Assembly: GCF_030296775.1 (NCBI RefSeq) | Contig: NZ_AP027742.1 | Span: 2,604,001-2,668,000, forward strand | Length of the DNA: 64,000 nucleotides | Direction: 5' to 3' | From: Claveliimonas bilis | GTDB lineage: Bacteria; Bacillota; Clostridia; Lachnospirales; Lachnospiraceae | Shown: piece after piece, positions 18,383 through 26,704 of the stretch | Numbering within the stretch: the first letter of the stretch is position 1 | Layout: each line of letters starts with the position of its first letter | Program-made: the position numbers and the translations under genes | Notes under the pieces: model-generated | Database searches by the model: none | Told to the model about the DNA's origin: nothing | Seen by the model: only the letters and a program-made list of their open reading frames with translations

Positions 18383-18414
18383 CAAAAAAAGCCATCGCTC
18401 TCCAGCGATGCCTG
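18383..18414 (-). terminator. Terminator after tRNA-Pro
   Basis: CATCGCT (18393-18399) pairs with AGCGATG (18404-18410). On the minus strand a run of Ts follows. Confidence 0.85.
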
Positions 18415-18449
18415 TCTTATTCAAAACTTTCCCTATAATAATACAAAAA

Positions 18450-18524
18450 TCGGGGTAACAGGATTCGAACCTGCGACCTCGCGGCCCCCAGCCGCGCGCT
18501 CTAACCAAACTGAGCCATACCCCG
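18450..18524 (-). tRNA. tRNA-Pro (anticodon GGG)
   Basis: Cloverleaf on the minus strand: acceptor CGGGGTA/TACCCCG, D-arm GCTC/GAGC, anticodon stem CGCGG/CCGCG with loop CTGGGGG, T-arm GCAGG-TTCGAAT-CCTGT, discriminator A. The 3' CCA is not encoded. Confidence 0.95.
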
Positions 18525-18685
18525 TCAACAAATCTTATTATACTCGAATTATGTCGGATAATGCAAGCCTTTTTTTACAATTTCTGTATTCTTTTCTGCA
18601 CTTTAGATTTCATATAGATTTTTGCCTCTTTTTTATAATATATGCTAAAATAATTATAAAATTACATGCGAAAGGAGTCGCTCAT

Positions 18686-19483
18686 ATGAAACTTATCGTA
18701 ATAGGTCCCCGCGGGAAAATGGGAAAGCTGATCACTCAGGTCGCTGCAGAGCGCGAGGATATGGAATTGGTTGCCGGCGTAGCCCCAAGGGGAAGGGACT
18801 ATATCGGAACAGACCTGGGGCAGGTCGCTATGGTAGGACGAAACTTAAATGTCCCAGTTGTTGATGATCTGGAATCTGTAATCGATTCCTGTGACGTCAT
18901 CATTGATTTTTCTACAAAAGAAATGGCAATGGAAGTGGTAGATTGCGCTGTTCGGCATAAGAAAGCACTGGTATGCGGTACCACCGGATTCTCGGAAGAA
19001 GAAAAGAAGAAATTCCAGGATGCTGCTGCCCATATTCCCATGCTCTATGCCGCCAACACTTCCAAACTTGTCAACATCATGAATAAGCTTTTGGAAATCG
19101 TCACCTCTTCTGTAGGAGATGAAGCAGATATTGAAATTCTGGAAATGCATGATCAATGGAAAAAAGACGCTCCCAGCGGCACTTCAAAAGAAATGGGGGA
19201 AATTATGGCGCAGGCTATGGGAAAAAAACTGGACGACATTGCCGTATACGGACGCCACGGCTCTTCGCCAAGGGAAAAAGGCACCATTGGCTATCACTCG
19301 CTGCGGGCCGGTAATATCCCCAGCAGCCACACCGTCTATTTCGGCTTCATGGGTGAGCGCTTGGAAATCACCCACCATTCCTACAACTGGGAATGTTTTG
19401 CAAGGGGCGCCTGCGACTGCGCTGCTTATCTGGCAGGTAAGGAGCCGGGATTTTATACTATCAAAGATGTCCTGAATCTTTAG
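18686..19483 (+). CDS. dapB: 4-hydroxy-tetrahydrodipicolinate reductase
   Basis: Lysine/diaminopimelate pathway enzyme, 265 aa, making tetrahydrodipicolinate with NAD(P)H. The dinucleotide loop is GPRGKMG (7-13). The substrate/catalytic motif reads EMHDQWKKDAPSGTS (153-167). The canonical pattern is E-x-H-H-x-x-K-x-DAPSGT, so His155 and Lys159 are kept while the second His is Asp156. The start is set by AAAGGAG; the reading frame is open further upstream through the tRNA and is not coding there. A terminator follows. It stands alone, away from dapA. Confidence 0.92.
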   Translation: MKLIVIGPRGKMGKLITQVAAEREDMELVAGVAPRGRDYIGTDLGQVAMVGRNLNVPVVDDLESVIDSCDVIIDFSTKEMAMEVVDCAVRHKKALVCGTTGFSEEEKKKFQDAAAHIPMLYAANTSKLVNIMNKLLEIVTSSVGDEADIEILEMHDQWKKDAPSGTSKEMGEIMAQAMGKKLDDIAVYGRHGSSPREKGTIGYHSLRAGNIPSSHTVYFGFMGERLEITHHSYNWECFARGACDCAAYLAGKEPGFYTIKDVLNL

Positions 19484-19493
19484 GATACTCCTT

Positions 19494-19546
19494 CAAAAAA
19501 AAACCGGAAGAAGAACTTCTTTGCTGTTCTTCTTCCGGTTTTTTCT
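19494..19546. terminator. Bidirectional terminator between dapB and dtd
   Basis: ACCGGAAGAAGAAC and GTTCTTCTTCCGGT form a perfect stem, with an A-run before and TTTTTT after. The two genes converge. Confidence 0.93.
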
Positions 19547-19564
19547 TTCTGTCAACAAAAAACT

Positions 19565-20011
19565 CTACAGTTTCTCTGAATCCAAAATAATCGTAAACGG
19601 ACCATCGTTTGTGAGGCTGACTTTCATATCTGCTCCAAACTGTCCTCTTTCCACTACCGGAACACTTTCCCTGCATTTTTCGATAATATATTCGTACATT
19701 TCTTCTGCCATCTTCGGCTCTCCTGCCTCAATAAAGCTTGGACGGTTTCCTTTTTTACAGTTTGCATACAGAGTAAACTGTGAGATCAAAAGCAGGCTTC
19801 CTCCTACTGTCTCCAGAGACAGGTTTGTTTTTCCGTTTTCATCTTCAAAGATGCGAAGGCCGATCATTTTCTTTATCATTTTATCTGCAATCTCTTTTGT
19901 GTCAGTGTCAGAAACTCCGATCAGAACCATAAATCCTTTCCCAATTTCTCCAAGCGTCTGCCCGTCCACCTTGACATTTGCATTTGTAACGCGCTGTATC
20001 ACGAATCTCAT
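19565..20011 (-). CDS. dtd: D-aminoacyl-tRNA deacylase
   Basis: Removes D-amino acids (and glycine from tRNA-Ala) mischarged on tRNA; 148 aa, full family length. The start MRFVIQRV, the SQFTL motif in [21 protein letters not shown] and the C-terminal NDGPFT (usually NDGPVT, the Gly-Pro motif) identify it. AAGGAGG precedes the ATG. Often next to relA in other Firmicutes; here it stands alone. Confidence 0.95.
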   Translation of the reverse strand: MRFVIQRVTNANVKVDGQTLGEIGKGFMVLIGVSDTDTKEIADKMIKKMIGLRIFEDENGKTNLSLETVGGSLLLISQFTLYANCKKGNRPSFIEAGEPKMAEEMYEYIIEKCRESVPVVERGQFGADMKVSLTNDGPFTIILDSEKL

Positions 20012-20088
20012 TTTGCATTTCCTCCTTTTCGCATGTCATAAATTCTCGTATTTTCTATCATCCACGAATCGGAAGAACTTGTCAATAT

Positions 20089-20601
20089 TTATCCTGTAAT
20101 TTTGTCTTCCATCTTTTCCATAATATAGCGCTCCACATCATTTTTTTCAATTCCCAGAGATACCGCCAGCTCTCCGTACAGATTTTCCCGCGCCGCATGG
20201 AGACATCTCTCGTCGCCTGCCGTCACTTTCTTTCCCTGTGCCTGGCGTTTCTGCTTCCTTTCATAAACCGTTTTGATTACCCGGACCCACTGCCTTACAT
20301 CGCAGGTACGCAGTGCCTTTTTCATGATCTCTTCTCGCTGACGCTCATTGGTGATGCCAAGCATGTCTATATCTTTTATCTCACCGATCAATTTCTTAGC
20401 TTCCTCTTTTGAGAGCACATACCGCATAATAATCTTTTCACTGTCAGCAGGGACATAGATAACACCGCCTTTTGAGTACAGCGGTGCAAGTGTATAGTAA
20501 TCCTTGCCTGCCGATGCCTCTGAAAGCCGGATGGGACCTATGCTCTCCACTCTGCATACGCCATGCTGCCCACATATAATGTAGGCTCCCGTTTCAAACA
20601 T
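20089..20601 (-). CDS. CarD-family transcriptional regulator
   Basis: RNA polymerase-binding regulator, 170 aa. The N-terminal Tudor-like CarD/TRCF interaction domain (about 1-60) begins FETGAYIICGQHGVCRVESI, with YYTLAPLYSKGGVIYVPADS. The helical C-terminal domain contains RQWVRVIKTVYERKQKR, which in CarD proteins contacts promoter DNA. AAAGGAG precedes the ATG. The gene count and intact domains point to a global, growth-related regulator. Confidence 0.92.
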   Translation of the reverse strand: MFETGAYIICGQHGVCRVESIGPIRLSEASAGKDYYTLAPLYSKGGVIYVPADSEKIIMRYVLSKEEAKKLIGEIKDIDMLGITNERQREEIMKKALRTCDVRQWVRVIKTVYERKQKRQAQGKKVTAGDERCLHAARENLYGELAVSLGIEKNDVERYIMEKMEDKITG

Positions 20602-20678
20602 TCCGATTCTCCTTTCTTTTCAATATAATACCATTATTCCCAAAAATCTCCCTGCTCAAAATAATCTCTCGCCTTATA

Positions 20679-20716
20679 CAAAAATCCGCCTATCCAGGAA
20701 CTGGATTAGACGGATT
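20679..20716 (-). terminator. Terminator after the EamA transporter gene
   Basis: AATCCGCCTATCCAG (20683-20697) pairs with CTGGATTAGACGGATT (20701-20716) with small mismatches; TTTTTG follows on the minus strand. Confidence 0.75.
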
Positions 20717-20809
20717 CTTCTATCTGTCTCTTTTTATTTTATCAGACAAATTAACTTTTTGTAATATTTTTCCAGAAAAAAGTTGTTTTTCATCACTTTT
20801 GCCTATAAA

Positions 20810-21718
20810 TCAGCAGGCTTCCTTTTGTGCAATTTCACTACTCGGTCCGGGAATCTGCGCCAAAATGATTGCCACAAACATTAAGACGCATCCCATACTT
20901 TCTCTGACAGATAACTGTTCTCCAAGGATTACCCATCCTGCCAGTACTGAGATACAGGATTCCAGACTTAAGATCAAAGACGCAATGGTCGGATTCATAT
21001 TTTTCTGTCCTATGATCTGAAGTGTATAGGCGACTCCGCTGGAGAGAACTCCTGCATACAAAAGCGGGATCCAGCTTTTTACAATTCCATCTGCCGTAGT
21101 TGTCTCCCAAAACATCATTGGTATCAGAGAGAGAGCACCTGCCACAAAAAACTGAATACAGGACATCTTCACCCCATCTGTCTTCGGCGCAAAATGATCG
21201 ATCACCAGAATATGCAGAGAAAATAGAAGTGCTCCAATGAACACGTATATATCGCCTTTTCCTATAGAAAAGGACTCTGTAATGCACAGAAAATACAGCC
21301 CCGCCAGAGCGATAGCCACTGCCAGCCATACTTTCCATCCGGTTTTCTGTTTCAGAAAAATTCCAAGTACCGGAACCAATACAATATAGAAAGCAGTGAT
21401 AAATCCGGCCTTTCCGGCTGTCGTATACTGAAGTCCAAGCTGCTGCATGCTGCTTGCCGCAAACAAGATCACGCCGCAGCTTAATCCCCCGGCGATCAGA
21501 TCCTTTCTCTTGCCGCTGTTTTCCACATTCCCCTTTTCTCCTTTATTTAATTTTCCTAAAAGATAAATGCAAGGAAGAAGGGCAATCCCCCCGATGAATG
21601 ATCGGATTCCGTTAAATCCAAAGGGCCCCAGATAATCCATACCTACACTCTGCGCTACAAAAGCTGTTCCCCAGATAAAGGCTGTCAGAAACAACATACA
21701 TGCATTTTTCTTTCTCAT
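20810..21718 (-). CDS. EamA/DMT-family transporter
   Basis: Drug/metabolite-type exporter, 302 aa, with ten predicted membrane helices in two EamA repeats. The first repeat starts CMLFLTAFIWGTAFVAQSVG and the second starts GDIYVFIGALLFSLHILVIDHFAP. The start is set at MRKKNAC with AAGGA upstream; the longer reading frame (58 more residues) overlaps the divergent promoter region. The substrate is not predictable from sequence. Confidence 0.88.
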   Translation of the reverse strand: MRKKNACMLFLTAFIWGTAFVAQSVGMDYLGPFGFNGIRSFIGGIALLPCIYLLGKLNKGEKGNVENSGKRKDLIAGGLSCGVILFAASSMQQLGLQYTTAGKAGFITAFYIVLVPVLGIFLKQKTGWKVWLAVAIALAGLYFLCITESFSIGKGDIYVFIGALLFSLHILVIDHFAPKTDGVKMSCIQFFVAGALSLIPMMFWETTTADGIVKSWIPLLYAGVLSSGVAYTLQIIGQKNMNPTIASLILSLESCISVLAGWVILGEQLSVRESMGCVLMFVAIILAQIPGPSSEIAQKEAC

Positions 21719-21877
21719 TCTCTTATCATTCCTTTTTCTTGACTTATTTCTCGCTTGTACATCTATCCAAAAGAACACGATGCAGTACATTAGTATATCA
21801 TATTCATGAAATTTTTCAAATGGTGTATAATAATGGAAAAGCTTTACACTCTTCATAAAACATGGCCGGAGGCAATC

Positions 21878-22519
21878 ATGAAAAAATATCACTCTTTTTT
21901 CTTTCTATGGGGCATAATTATGCTGGTATCGGAAATCTGGAAGCAATATACACTTACTTTTGTGCTTGGACAGGGACACTATAATCTCTGGTATCTTCCC
22001 TTCCAGCTATGCAGTATTCCGATGTATGTCTGTCTCCTTATACCATGGGTAAAAAATCCCCGCCTTTTGGGGATCCTGGCAGCTTTCCTGACAGACTATG
22101 GCCTTCTGGGAGGTATTTTTGCCTTCTTTGACACAAGTGGAATGCACTACGGATACGCTCCTTTGACTGTGCATTCCTATCTGTGGCATATTGTCCTGAT
22201 TTTTATCGGCCTGACTGCCGCCTGCATTTTTCCTTCTTCATCCAAATGGTCCTGTTTTCTGGGAAGCACCGCTTTGTTTCTCGTCTGCTGCCTTATTGCG
22301 CTTATACTGGATCTTACCCTGGATTCCTACGGCACCATCAATATGTTTTATATCAATCCGGACTATCCTATGGCACAGAAAGTATTTTCTTCCATTGCCC
22401 TCGCAATTGGAAATACCCCGGGTATTTTAGTCTATATTGGAAGTATTATCTCTGGCGCTGCCCTCTTTCATATCATATGGCGGCAGGCTGCATCCCGTCT
22501 GATCGGACCGGAATCATAA
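21878..22519 (+). CDS. Conserved multi-pass membrane protein, YwaF-like
   Basis: Predicted integral membrane protein, 213 aa, with about six helices; motif YLPFQLCSIPMY and a conserved-looking H-x5-H region (TVHSYLWHIV) recall the YwaF/TMEM164-like family. Start MKKYHSF follows GGAGG by seven bases; a TATAAT at 21826-21831 is a candidate -10. Its last 47 bases overlap the convergent MerR-family gene. Function unknown. Confidence 0.65.
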   Translation: MKKYHSFFFLWGIIMLVSEIWKQYTLTFVLGQGHYNLWYLPFQLCSIPMYVCLLIPWVKNPRLLGILAAFLTDYGLLGGIFAFFDTSGMHYGYAPLTVHSYLWHIVLIFIGLTAACIFPSSSKWSCFLGSTALFLVCCLIALILDLTLDSYGTINMFYINPDYPMAQKVFSSIALAIGNTPGILVYIGSIISGAALFHIIWRQAASRLIGPES

Positions 22520-23366
22520 TTTTGACAACGTAGGTGTCACCCTCGCCTCCTGCAAGATAACTGATCATATCATAGACATACCCATCTCCGCAGATTTCCA
22601 GATTTTCTTTTTTGATAAAATCTATCAGGCATTTCAGCCCCTTCCCAAAAGTGGAGTAATCTCCTTTATGATTGACCTGGGCATAATAGCCTGCCGGTTT
22701 CATTCGAATATCTTCTTCGCATGAGCCCGGATTACTTTCTTTTCTTCTCTCATCTGTTCCTCTCCATTTCGTACCTTCTGAGATTTTACTGAAATATCCG
22801 TTTTCCTCCTCACAGCCGGCCAGAAGATTGGATCTTGAGATAATCGATCCAAAAACCGCCCTGTTTTTCAGACCATACCGCTCGCATTTTTTCATGTGCT
22901 CTCCCATTCTCCTGGCTACACTGTGTATATATTCCCCTTCCGGCGGGATGATCGAAGTAACCAAAAGCAATTCCTCTTCCTCATATTTCAGTTCCGGCTG
23001 ATCATAGACATCATCCAGCGCATTTTCCGTCATTTTTATTGTATCAGAAAGAAAGCGGCTGATCTCTTCCAATTCCTCTTTTTTTCTTTCTATCTCCTCC
23101 TGCTTTTTCCGGAAGATCTCCAGAAAATGCGCCGTATCATAGTGGCTGAAATACCATTTGATATCATTTAAACTGCTGCCGGTATATTTCATCATTCGGA
23201 TCAGATCATAATCAAAAAACTGTGCCGGTGTATAATATCTGTATCGATTTTCTCCGAGCCATGCCGGTTTTAAAATTCCTATCTCATCATAGTGGAATAG
23301 TGTCTCTTTCGTCGTTCCGCACAATTCCGCAAACTCTCCGCTTGTGAGAAAATACTCTTTTTTCAT
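22473..23366 (-). CDS. MerR-family transcriptional regulator with effector-binding domain
   Basis: 297 aa. The N-terminal MerR winged helix includes SGEFAELCGTTKETLFHYDE, followed by RYRYYTPAQFFDYDLIRMM. A dimerisation coiled coil lies at about 82-118. The long C-terminal part looks like a GyrI/BmrR-type ligand pocket, with AGYYAQVNHKGDY. It is divergent from a MATE efflux gene whose promoter has the 19-base spacer and central dyad typical of MerR targets, so it is the likely activator of that pump and responds to a small hydrophobic ligand. Confidence 0.9.
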   Translation of the reverse strand: MKKEYFLTSGEFAELCGTTKETLFHYDEIGILKPAWLGENRYRYYTPAQFFDYDLIRMMKYTGSSLNDIKWYFSHYDTAHFLEIFRKKQEEIERKKEELEEISRFLSDTIKMTENALDDVYDQPELKYEEEELLLVTSIIPPEGEYIHSVARRMGEHMKKCERYGLKNRAVFGSIISRSNLLAGCEEENGYFSKISEGTKWRGTDERRKESNPGSCEEDIRMKPAGYYAQVNHKGDYSTFGKGLKCLIDFIKKENLEICGDGYVYDMISYLAGGEGDTYVVKIMIPVRSDGMQPAAI

Positions 23367-23376
23367 ACTCTTCTCC

Positions 23377-23407
23377 TTGACTATAGTCTTACCCTATAGT
23401 TTACTAT
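23377..23407 (+). promoter_or_regulatory. MerR-type promoter of the MATE gene
   Basis: TTGACT (-35, 23377-23382), a 19-base spacer, TACTAT (-10, 23402-23407). A perfect inverted repeat ACTATAG-N7-CTATAGT (23380-23400) overlaps the -35 end and fills the spacer. This is the known geometry for activation by DNA untwisting. Confidence 0.85.
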
Positions 23408-23433
23408 GTCCTGCGAAGGAGGACAATATCCAT

Positions 23434-24798
23434 ATGAGCAATACAACAACTTTATATAAAGAACAAAACCGGATCTTTCAGGAAATGGCTCCCTTAAAAC
23501 TTTTTCTGCGCTGTGCCCTTCCTAATATGATCAGCATGGCAGTTGTTTCACTTTATACCATCGCTGACGGTGTCTTTGTCGGGCATTATATCGGAGCCGA
23601 AGCCCTGGCTGCTATCAATCTTGTCATGCCTTTGATCATGATGAGCTTTGCTCTGTCAGATATGGTTGCTGTCGGCTCTTCCGTTCAAATCGCCATATGG
23701 CTTGGAAAAGGAGATGAAAAAATGGCAGGAAGCATCTTCTCTTCTTCCTGTCTTTTAATTTTGCTTTCTGCTGTTGTAATGGGCGCTGCTGCATACGCCT
23801 TCGCCTGGCCTCTTGTCCGCTTTCTGGGGGCATCCGGCGAGGTAGCTGTCCTGGCTGTCCGGTATATGCGGGTCTATGCAGCATTTTCCATATTCATCAT
23901 GCACTTTTTTGCTGTAGATAACTATCTTCGCATATGCGGCAAAGTCCACTACAGTATGGCAATGAACGTTGGTATGTCCTTGGCTAATATCTTTTTGGAC
24001 TGGATTTTTATCGGCATTATGGGATGGGGGATTGAAGCTGCTGCCCTGGCTTCCTGCCTGAGCCTGATGGCTGGAAATCTGATCTGTTTTTATCCGTTCT
24101 TCCGGGGAAAATTGCTTTTACGTTTTACTAAAAAGTTGATTCCCCTGAAAATGACCGGCAATATCATTGCGAATGGAAGTTCCGAATTTTTCAACAACAT
24201 TTCCGGCTCAGTCTGTATGATGATCTTCAATGCAGCGCTTTTATCTTTTGGAGGCTATCTGGCTGTTGCCGCTTTCAGTATTATCATGTATGTAGACAGT
24301 GTGGTGAAAGCCCTGATGTTTGGCATGGCTGATTCCCTGCAGCCGGCTATCAGCTACAATTTCGGCGCCGGAAATCCTTCCCGCGTACGAGCGATCGAGA
24401 GAATTGGGCAAGCTGCCGCTTTCCTTTTATCCTTAGCTGTATTTCTTCTGATGCAGACTTTAGGCGAAACGCTTATTTCTCTGTTCAGCAGTGAAAATGC
24501 AGACCTGATGGCTATGAGCATCCACGGAATGCGGATTTTTGCTTTTTCCTATTTATTCAGCTGGTGTTCCATCCTGTCCGGCTCCTTTTTTACTGCTCTG
24601 AACCGTCCGGTATTTTCCCTTATCACCGCTTCCTGCAATACTTTTATCTTCCCGGTTGTATTCCTGCTGCTTTTATCCGGATTGCTGGAACTGGACGGCA
24701 TATGGCTCTCTTCACCTGCCGCTTCTGCCACAGCTTTTCTTCTTGCACTGATCTTCCTTAAAAATACTTATGACCGGCTGAATGTCAGATCATCCTGA
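23434..24798 (+). CDS. MATE-family multidrug efflux transporter
   Basis: 454-aa MATE transporter with twelve predicted helices; NMISMAVVSLYTIADGVFVG in helix 1 and GVFVGHYIGAEALAAINL match the DinF/NorM-like clostridial branch. The pump would use a cation gradient to export cationic drugs or dyes. The start at 23434 is set by GAAGGAGGA; the upstream in-frame reading overlaps the MerR gene and promoter. It is controlled by the divergent MerR-family protein. Confidence 0.92.
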   Translation: MSNTTTLYKEQNRIFQEMAPLKLFLRCALPNMISMAVVSLYTIADGVFVGHYIGAEALAAINLVMPLIMMSFALSDMVAVGSSVQIAIWLGKGDEKMAGSIFSSSCLLILLSAVVMGAAAYAFAWPLVRFLGASGEVAVLAVRYMRVYAAFSIFIMHFFAVDNYLRICGKVHYSMAMNVGMSLANIFLDWIFIGIMGWGIEAAALASCLSLMAGNLICFYPFFRGKLLLRFTKKLIPLKMTGNIIANGSSEFFNNISGSVCMMIFNAALLSFGGYLAVAAFSIIMYVDSVVKALMFGMADSLQPAISYNFGAGNPSRVRAIERIGQAAAFLLSLAVFLLMQTLGETLISLFSSENADLMAMSIHGMRIFAFSYLFSWCSILSGSFFTALNRPVFSLITASCNTFIFPVVFLLLLSGLLELDGIWLSSPAASATAFLLALIFLKNTYDRLNVRSS

Positions 24799-24857
24799 CA
24801 TCCCCGGCATATCATAACAAGCATTGACTGCGTCCGGCATTTTTATCTGCCAAAGTC

Positions 24858-24885
24858 TTGATTTTCCCTCCCGGAGTGTTATACT
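24858..24885 (+). promoter_or_regulatory. Promoter of tRNA-Ala
   Basis: TTGATT (24858-24863), 16 bases, TATACT (24880-24885), nine bases before the mature tRNA 5' end. Confidence 0.75.
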
Positions 24886-24893
24886 TTCTGTAT

Positions 24894-24966
24894 GGGGTAT
24901 TAGCGCAGTTGGGAGCGCGCAACATTCGCATTGTTGAGGCCACGGGTTCGAATCCCGTATACTCCA
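24894..24966 (+). tRNA. tRNA-Ala (anticodon CGC)
   Basis: Acceptor GGGGTAT/ATACTCC contains the G3-U70 alanine identity pair. The anticodon stem CAACA/TGTTG has loop TTCGCAT, so the anticodon is CGC; T-arm ACGGG-TTCGAAT-CCCGT; discriminator A. The CCA is not encoded. Confidence 0.95.
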
Positions 24967-25000
24967 TTTCCATTTTTCATCAGTTAAGGAGGTATCGGCG

Positions 25001-25327
25001 ATGGAAAAAAAGAATATGCCGGGCGCATCCCAGGCACCCAAATCACTTGCAACAACAAAAGATACTACAATGGCTATTGAAACAAGAGCCGGTGTATTGA
25101 AAGATGCAGAGTCGGAAATACCAAAGTTTAAAGCCAATGTATATCTTCAATATCTGGGAAAAGAGTTCAGTACAAAAGAAATCCTGGTAAAAGCAAAAAA
25201 CACCTGGATGAAAGAATCCGGAAAAGGTCCGGAAGATATAAAGAGTATCAATATCTATGTAAAGCCGGAAGAATTTGCAGCATATTATGTCATTAATGAT
25301 GACGCAACCGGAAAAATTGACCTGTAA
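25001..25327 (+). CDS. Small conserved protein, DUF6465-like
   Basis: 108 aa. The first ~30 residues are low-complexity and polar; a compact C-terminal domain follows (VYLQYLGKEFSTKEILVKAK, then KSINIYVKPEEFAAYYVIND). This pattern matches the DUF6465 family of Lachnospiraceae. AAGGAGG precedes the ATG. It is read from just after the tRNA-Ala and ends at a terminator. Function unknown; no membrane segment or metal motif is seen. Confidence 0.8.
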   Translation: MEKKNMPGASQAPKSLATTKDTTMAIETRAGVLKDAESEIPKFKANVYLQYLGKEFSTKEILVKAKNTWMKESGKGPEDIKSINIYVKPEEFAAYYVINDDATGKIDL

Positions 25328-25373
25328 ATATATTTCTACAGCAAAATTTTTCTTATTTTCCAAAAACAAAACA

Positions 25374-25421
25374 CGCCTCTGCTCTGTCAGAAAAAGACAG
25401 ATGCAGAGGCTTTTCTTTTCC
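25374..25421. terminator. Terminator between the DUF6465 and Rrf2 genes
   Basis: GCCTCTGCTCTGTC pairs with GACAGATGCAGAGGC (one bulge), followed by TTTTCTTTT. Confidence 0.88.
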
Positions 25422-25424
25422 AAT

Positions 25425-25880
25425 TTATTCGGTATCCCCGGATGCCTCCTCCAAAAGCCGTGCATCCAGCGCTTCTTTCACATCCGCCAGAGTCATGGAC
25501 TTCAGTTCCTGTTCCATGACATCCTGCACCTTTTTCAGACGATCATCCAGAAGAAAATGGATATTCCGGCCCACCGGGCACTTTGGATTCGGATTTTCAT
25601 GAAAGTGAAACAGCGAGTTCTCCTCCACGCAGTCTACTGCCCGGTATATATCAAGGAAGGTAATGTCCTCCAGGGGTTTTGCGATACTTGTCCCTCCCGG
25701 TCCTCTTTTTACTTCGATCAGTCCCGCTGTTTTCAGCTGTGACAGCAGCTTACGGATAATAACCGGATTGACCTGTATACTCCCCGCCAGAAACTCGCTG
25801 GTGATCTTGAATTGCCCCTGAAAGGTATCTATGCAGGCGAGCATATGTACAGCAATTGTAAATCTGCTGGATATCTGCAT
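25425..25880 (-). CDS. Rrf2-family transcriptional regulator
   Basis: 151 aa. The winged helix includes FTIAVHMLACI, VNPVIIRKLLSQLKTAGLI and KRGPGGTSIA, followed by ITFLDIYRAVD and the dimerisation helix. Only one Cys (in KCPVG) is present in the usual cluster region, so it is probably a YwnA-like, non-iron-sulphur type. MQISSRF is preceded by GGAAGGGAG. The target is not apparent; the flavin/ferredoxin gene downstream is a candidate. Confidence 0.88.
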   Translation of the reverse strand: MQISSRFTIAVHMLACIDTFQGQFKITSEFLAGSIQVNPVIIRKLLSQLKTAGLIEVKRGPGGTSIAKPLEDITFLDIYRAVDCVEENSLFHFHENPNPKCPVGRNIHFLLDDRLKKVQDVMEQELKSMTLADVKEALDARLLEEASGDTE

Positions 25881-26026
25881 CTTTTTCCGCTCCCTTCCCT
25901 GACACCGGCAGGCTGAAAACACTGCCTGTTTTGTTGTTCTTTTTGTCCGGTATCAGTTGCCATTTAGTATATGCTCCATTCTGCACAGTGTCAACTGCCT
26001 TTCGGCATTCCTTCCGTTTCCTTTTC

Positions 26027-26704
26027 TTAATCTGAAAGCCCCTTACTCACAATTGCCTTCGCCGGACAGTTCACATAGCAGTTGCCGCATTCATCGCAGC
26101 GGTTTCCCATGATCCGATACGGCGAACCGGGAACAATGGCATCAAAGGTACAGACTGTTTTACATTTTCCACATCCGATACATTGATCTGTGATCTTAAG
26201 TCCGGGAGGCACGATTTCCATACCGCCATAGGAAAATCTCTCTCTTTCCAGCTTATGATCCCGGTGTTCTTTTGCATAATCAAAATCATAGTACTCTCCC
26301 TTTGCACGGTAAAGAACAAAAATCCTGGTTGCGGGATATTTTTTCACATCATAGACAGCCACATTAAAGTCTCTGTTATGTTCCGCCTTCTTCTCCATCT
26401 CTTCCATGGAAAGCTCCCGGATGTCCCCTCCTATCCTGATGGTATATCCCGGATGGAAGGAAGGCAGGTTCTGCTCATTGTGCATCACCTCCGTATTGGG
26501 ATACATTCCGCACACCGTCACATTCCCGCTCTCTTTCAACTGTTTGTAAAAAGGCTTTACCGTCATGGTCCGAAAATAAAGACCGTCCTCATCATAAGCA
26601 AAAAAGTGGGCGATCCTGGACTCTACCCGTCCGTCACTGACTGTAGAAAATGTCACGCATCCGATCTGGTCAAATTTTTCATAGATTTCCTGAATTGTCA
26701 TCAT
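26027..26704 (-). CDS. Pyridoxamine 5'-phosphate oxidase-like flavoprotein fused to a 2[4Fe-4S] ferredoxin
   Basis: 225 aa. The N-terminal split-barrel FMN-binding domain (about 1-135) includes FDQIGCVTFSTVSDGRVESR. The C-terminal bacterial ferredoxin domain has CIGCGKCKTVC and CDECGNCYVNC, eight cysteines for two clusters. It may pass electrons from ferredoxin clusters to a flavin; the electron acceptor is unknown. Its 5' end overlaps the ABC ATPase gene by 26 bases, so it is part of the transporter operon. AGGAGG precedes the tandem ATGs. Confidence 0.88.
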   Translation of the reverse strand: MMTIQEIYEKFDQIGCVTFSTVSDGRVESRIAHFFAYDEDGLYFRTMTVKPFYKQLKESGNVTVCGMYPNTEVMHNEQNLPSFHPGYTIRIGGDIRELSMEEMEKKAEHNRDFNVAVYDVKKYPATRIFVLYRAKGEYYDFDYAKEHRDHKLERERFSYGGMEIVPPGLKITDQCIGCGKCKTVCTFDAIVPGSPYRIMGNRCDECGNCYVNCPAKAIVSKGLSD

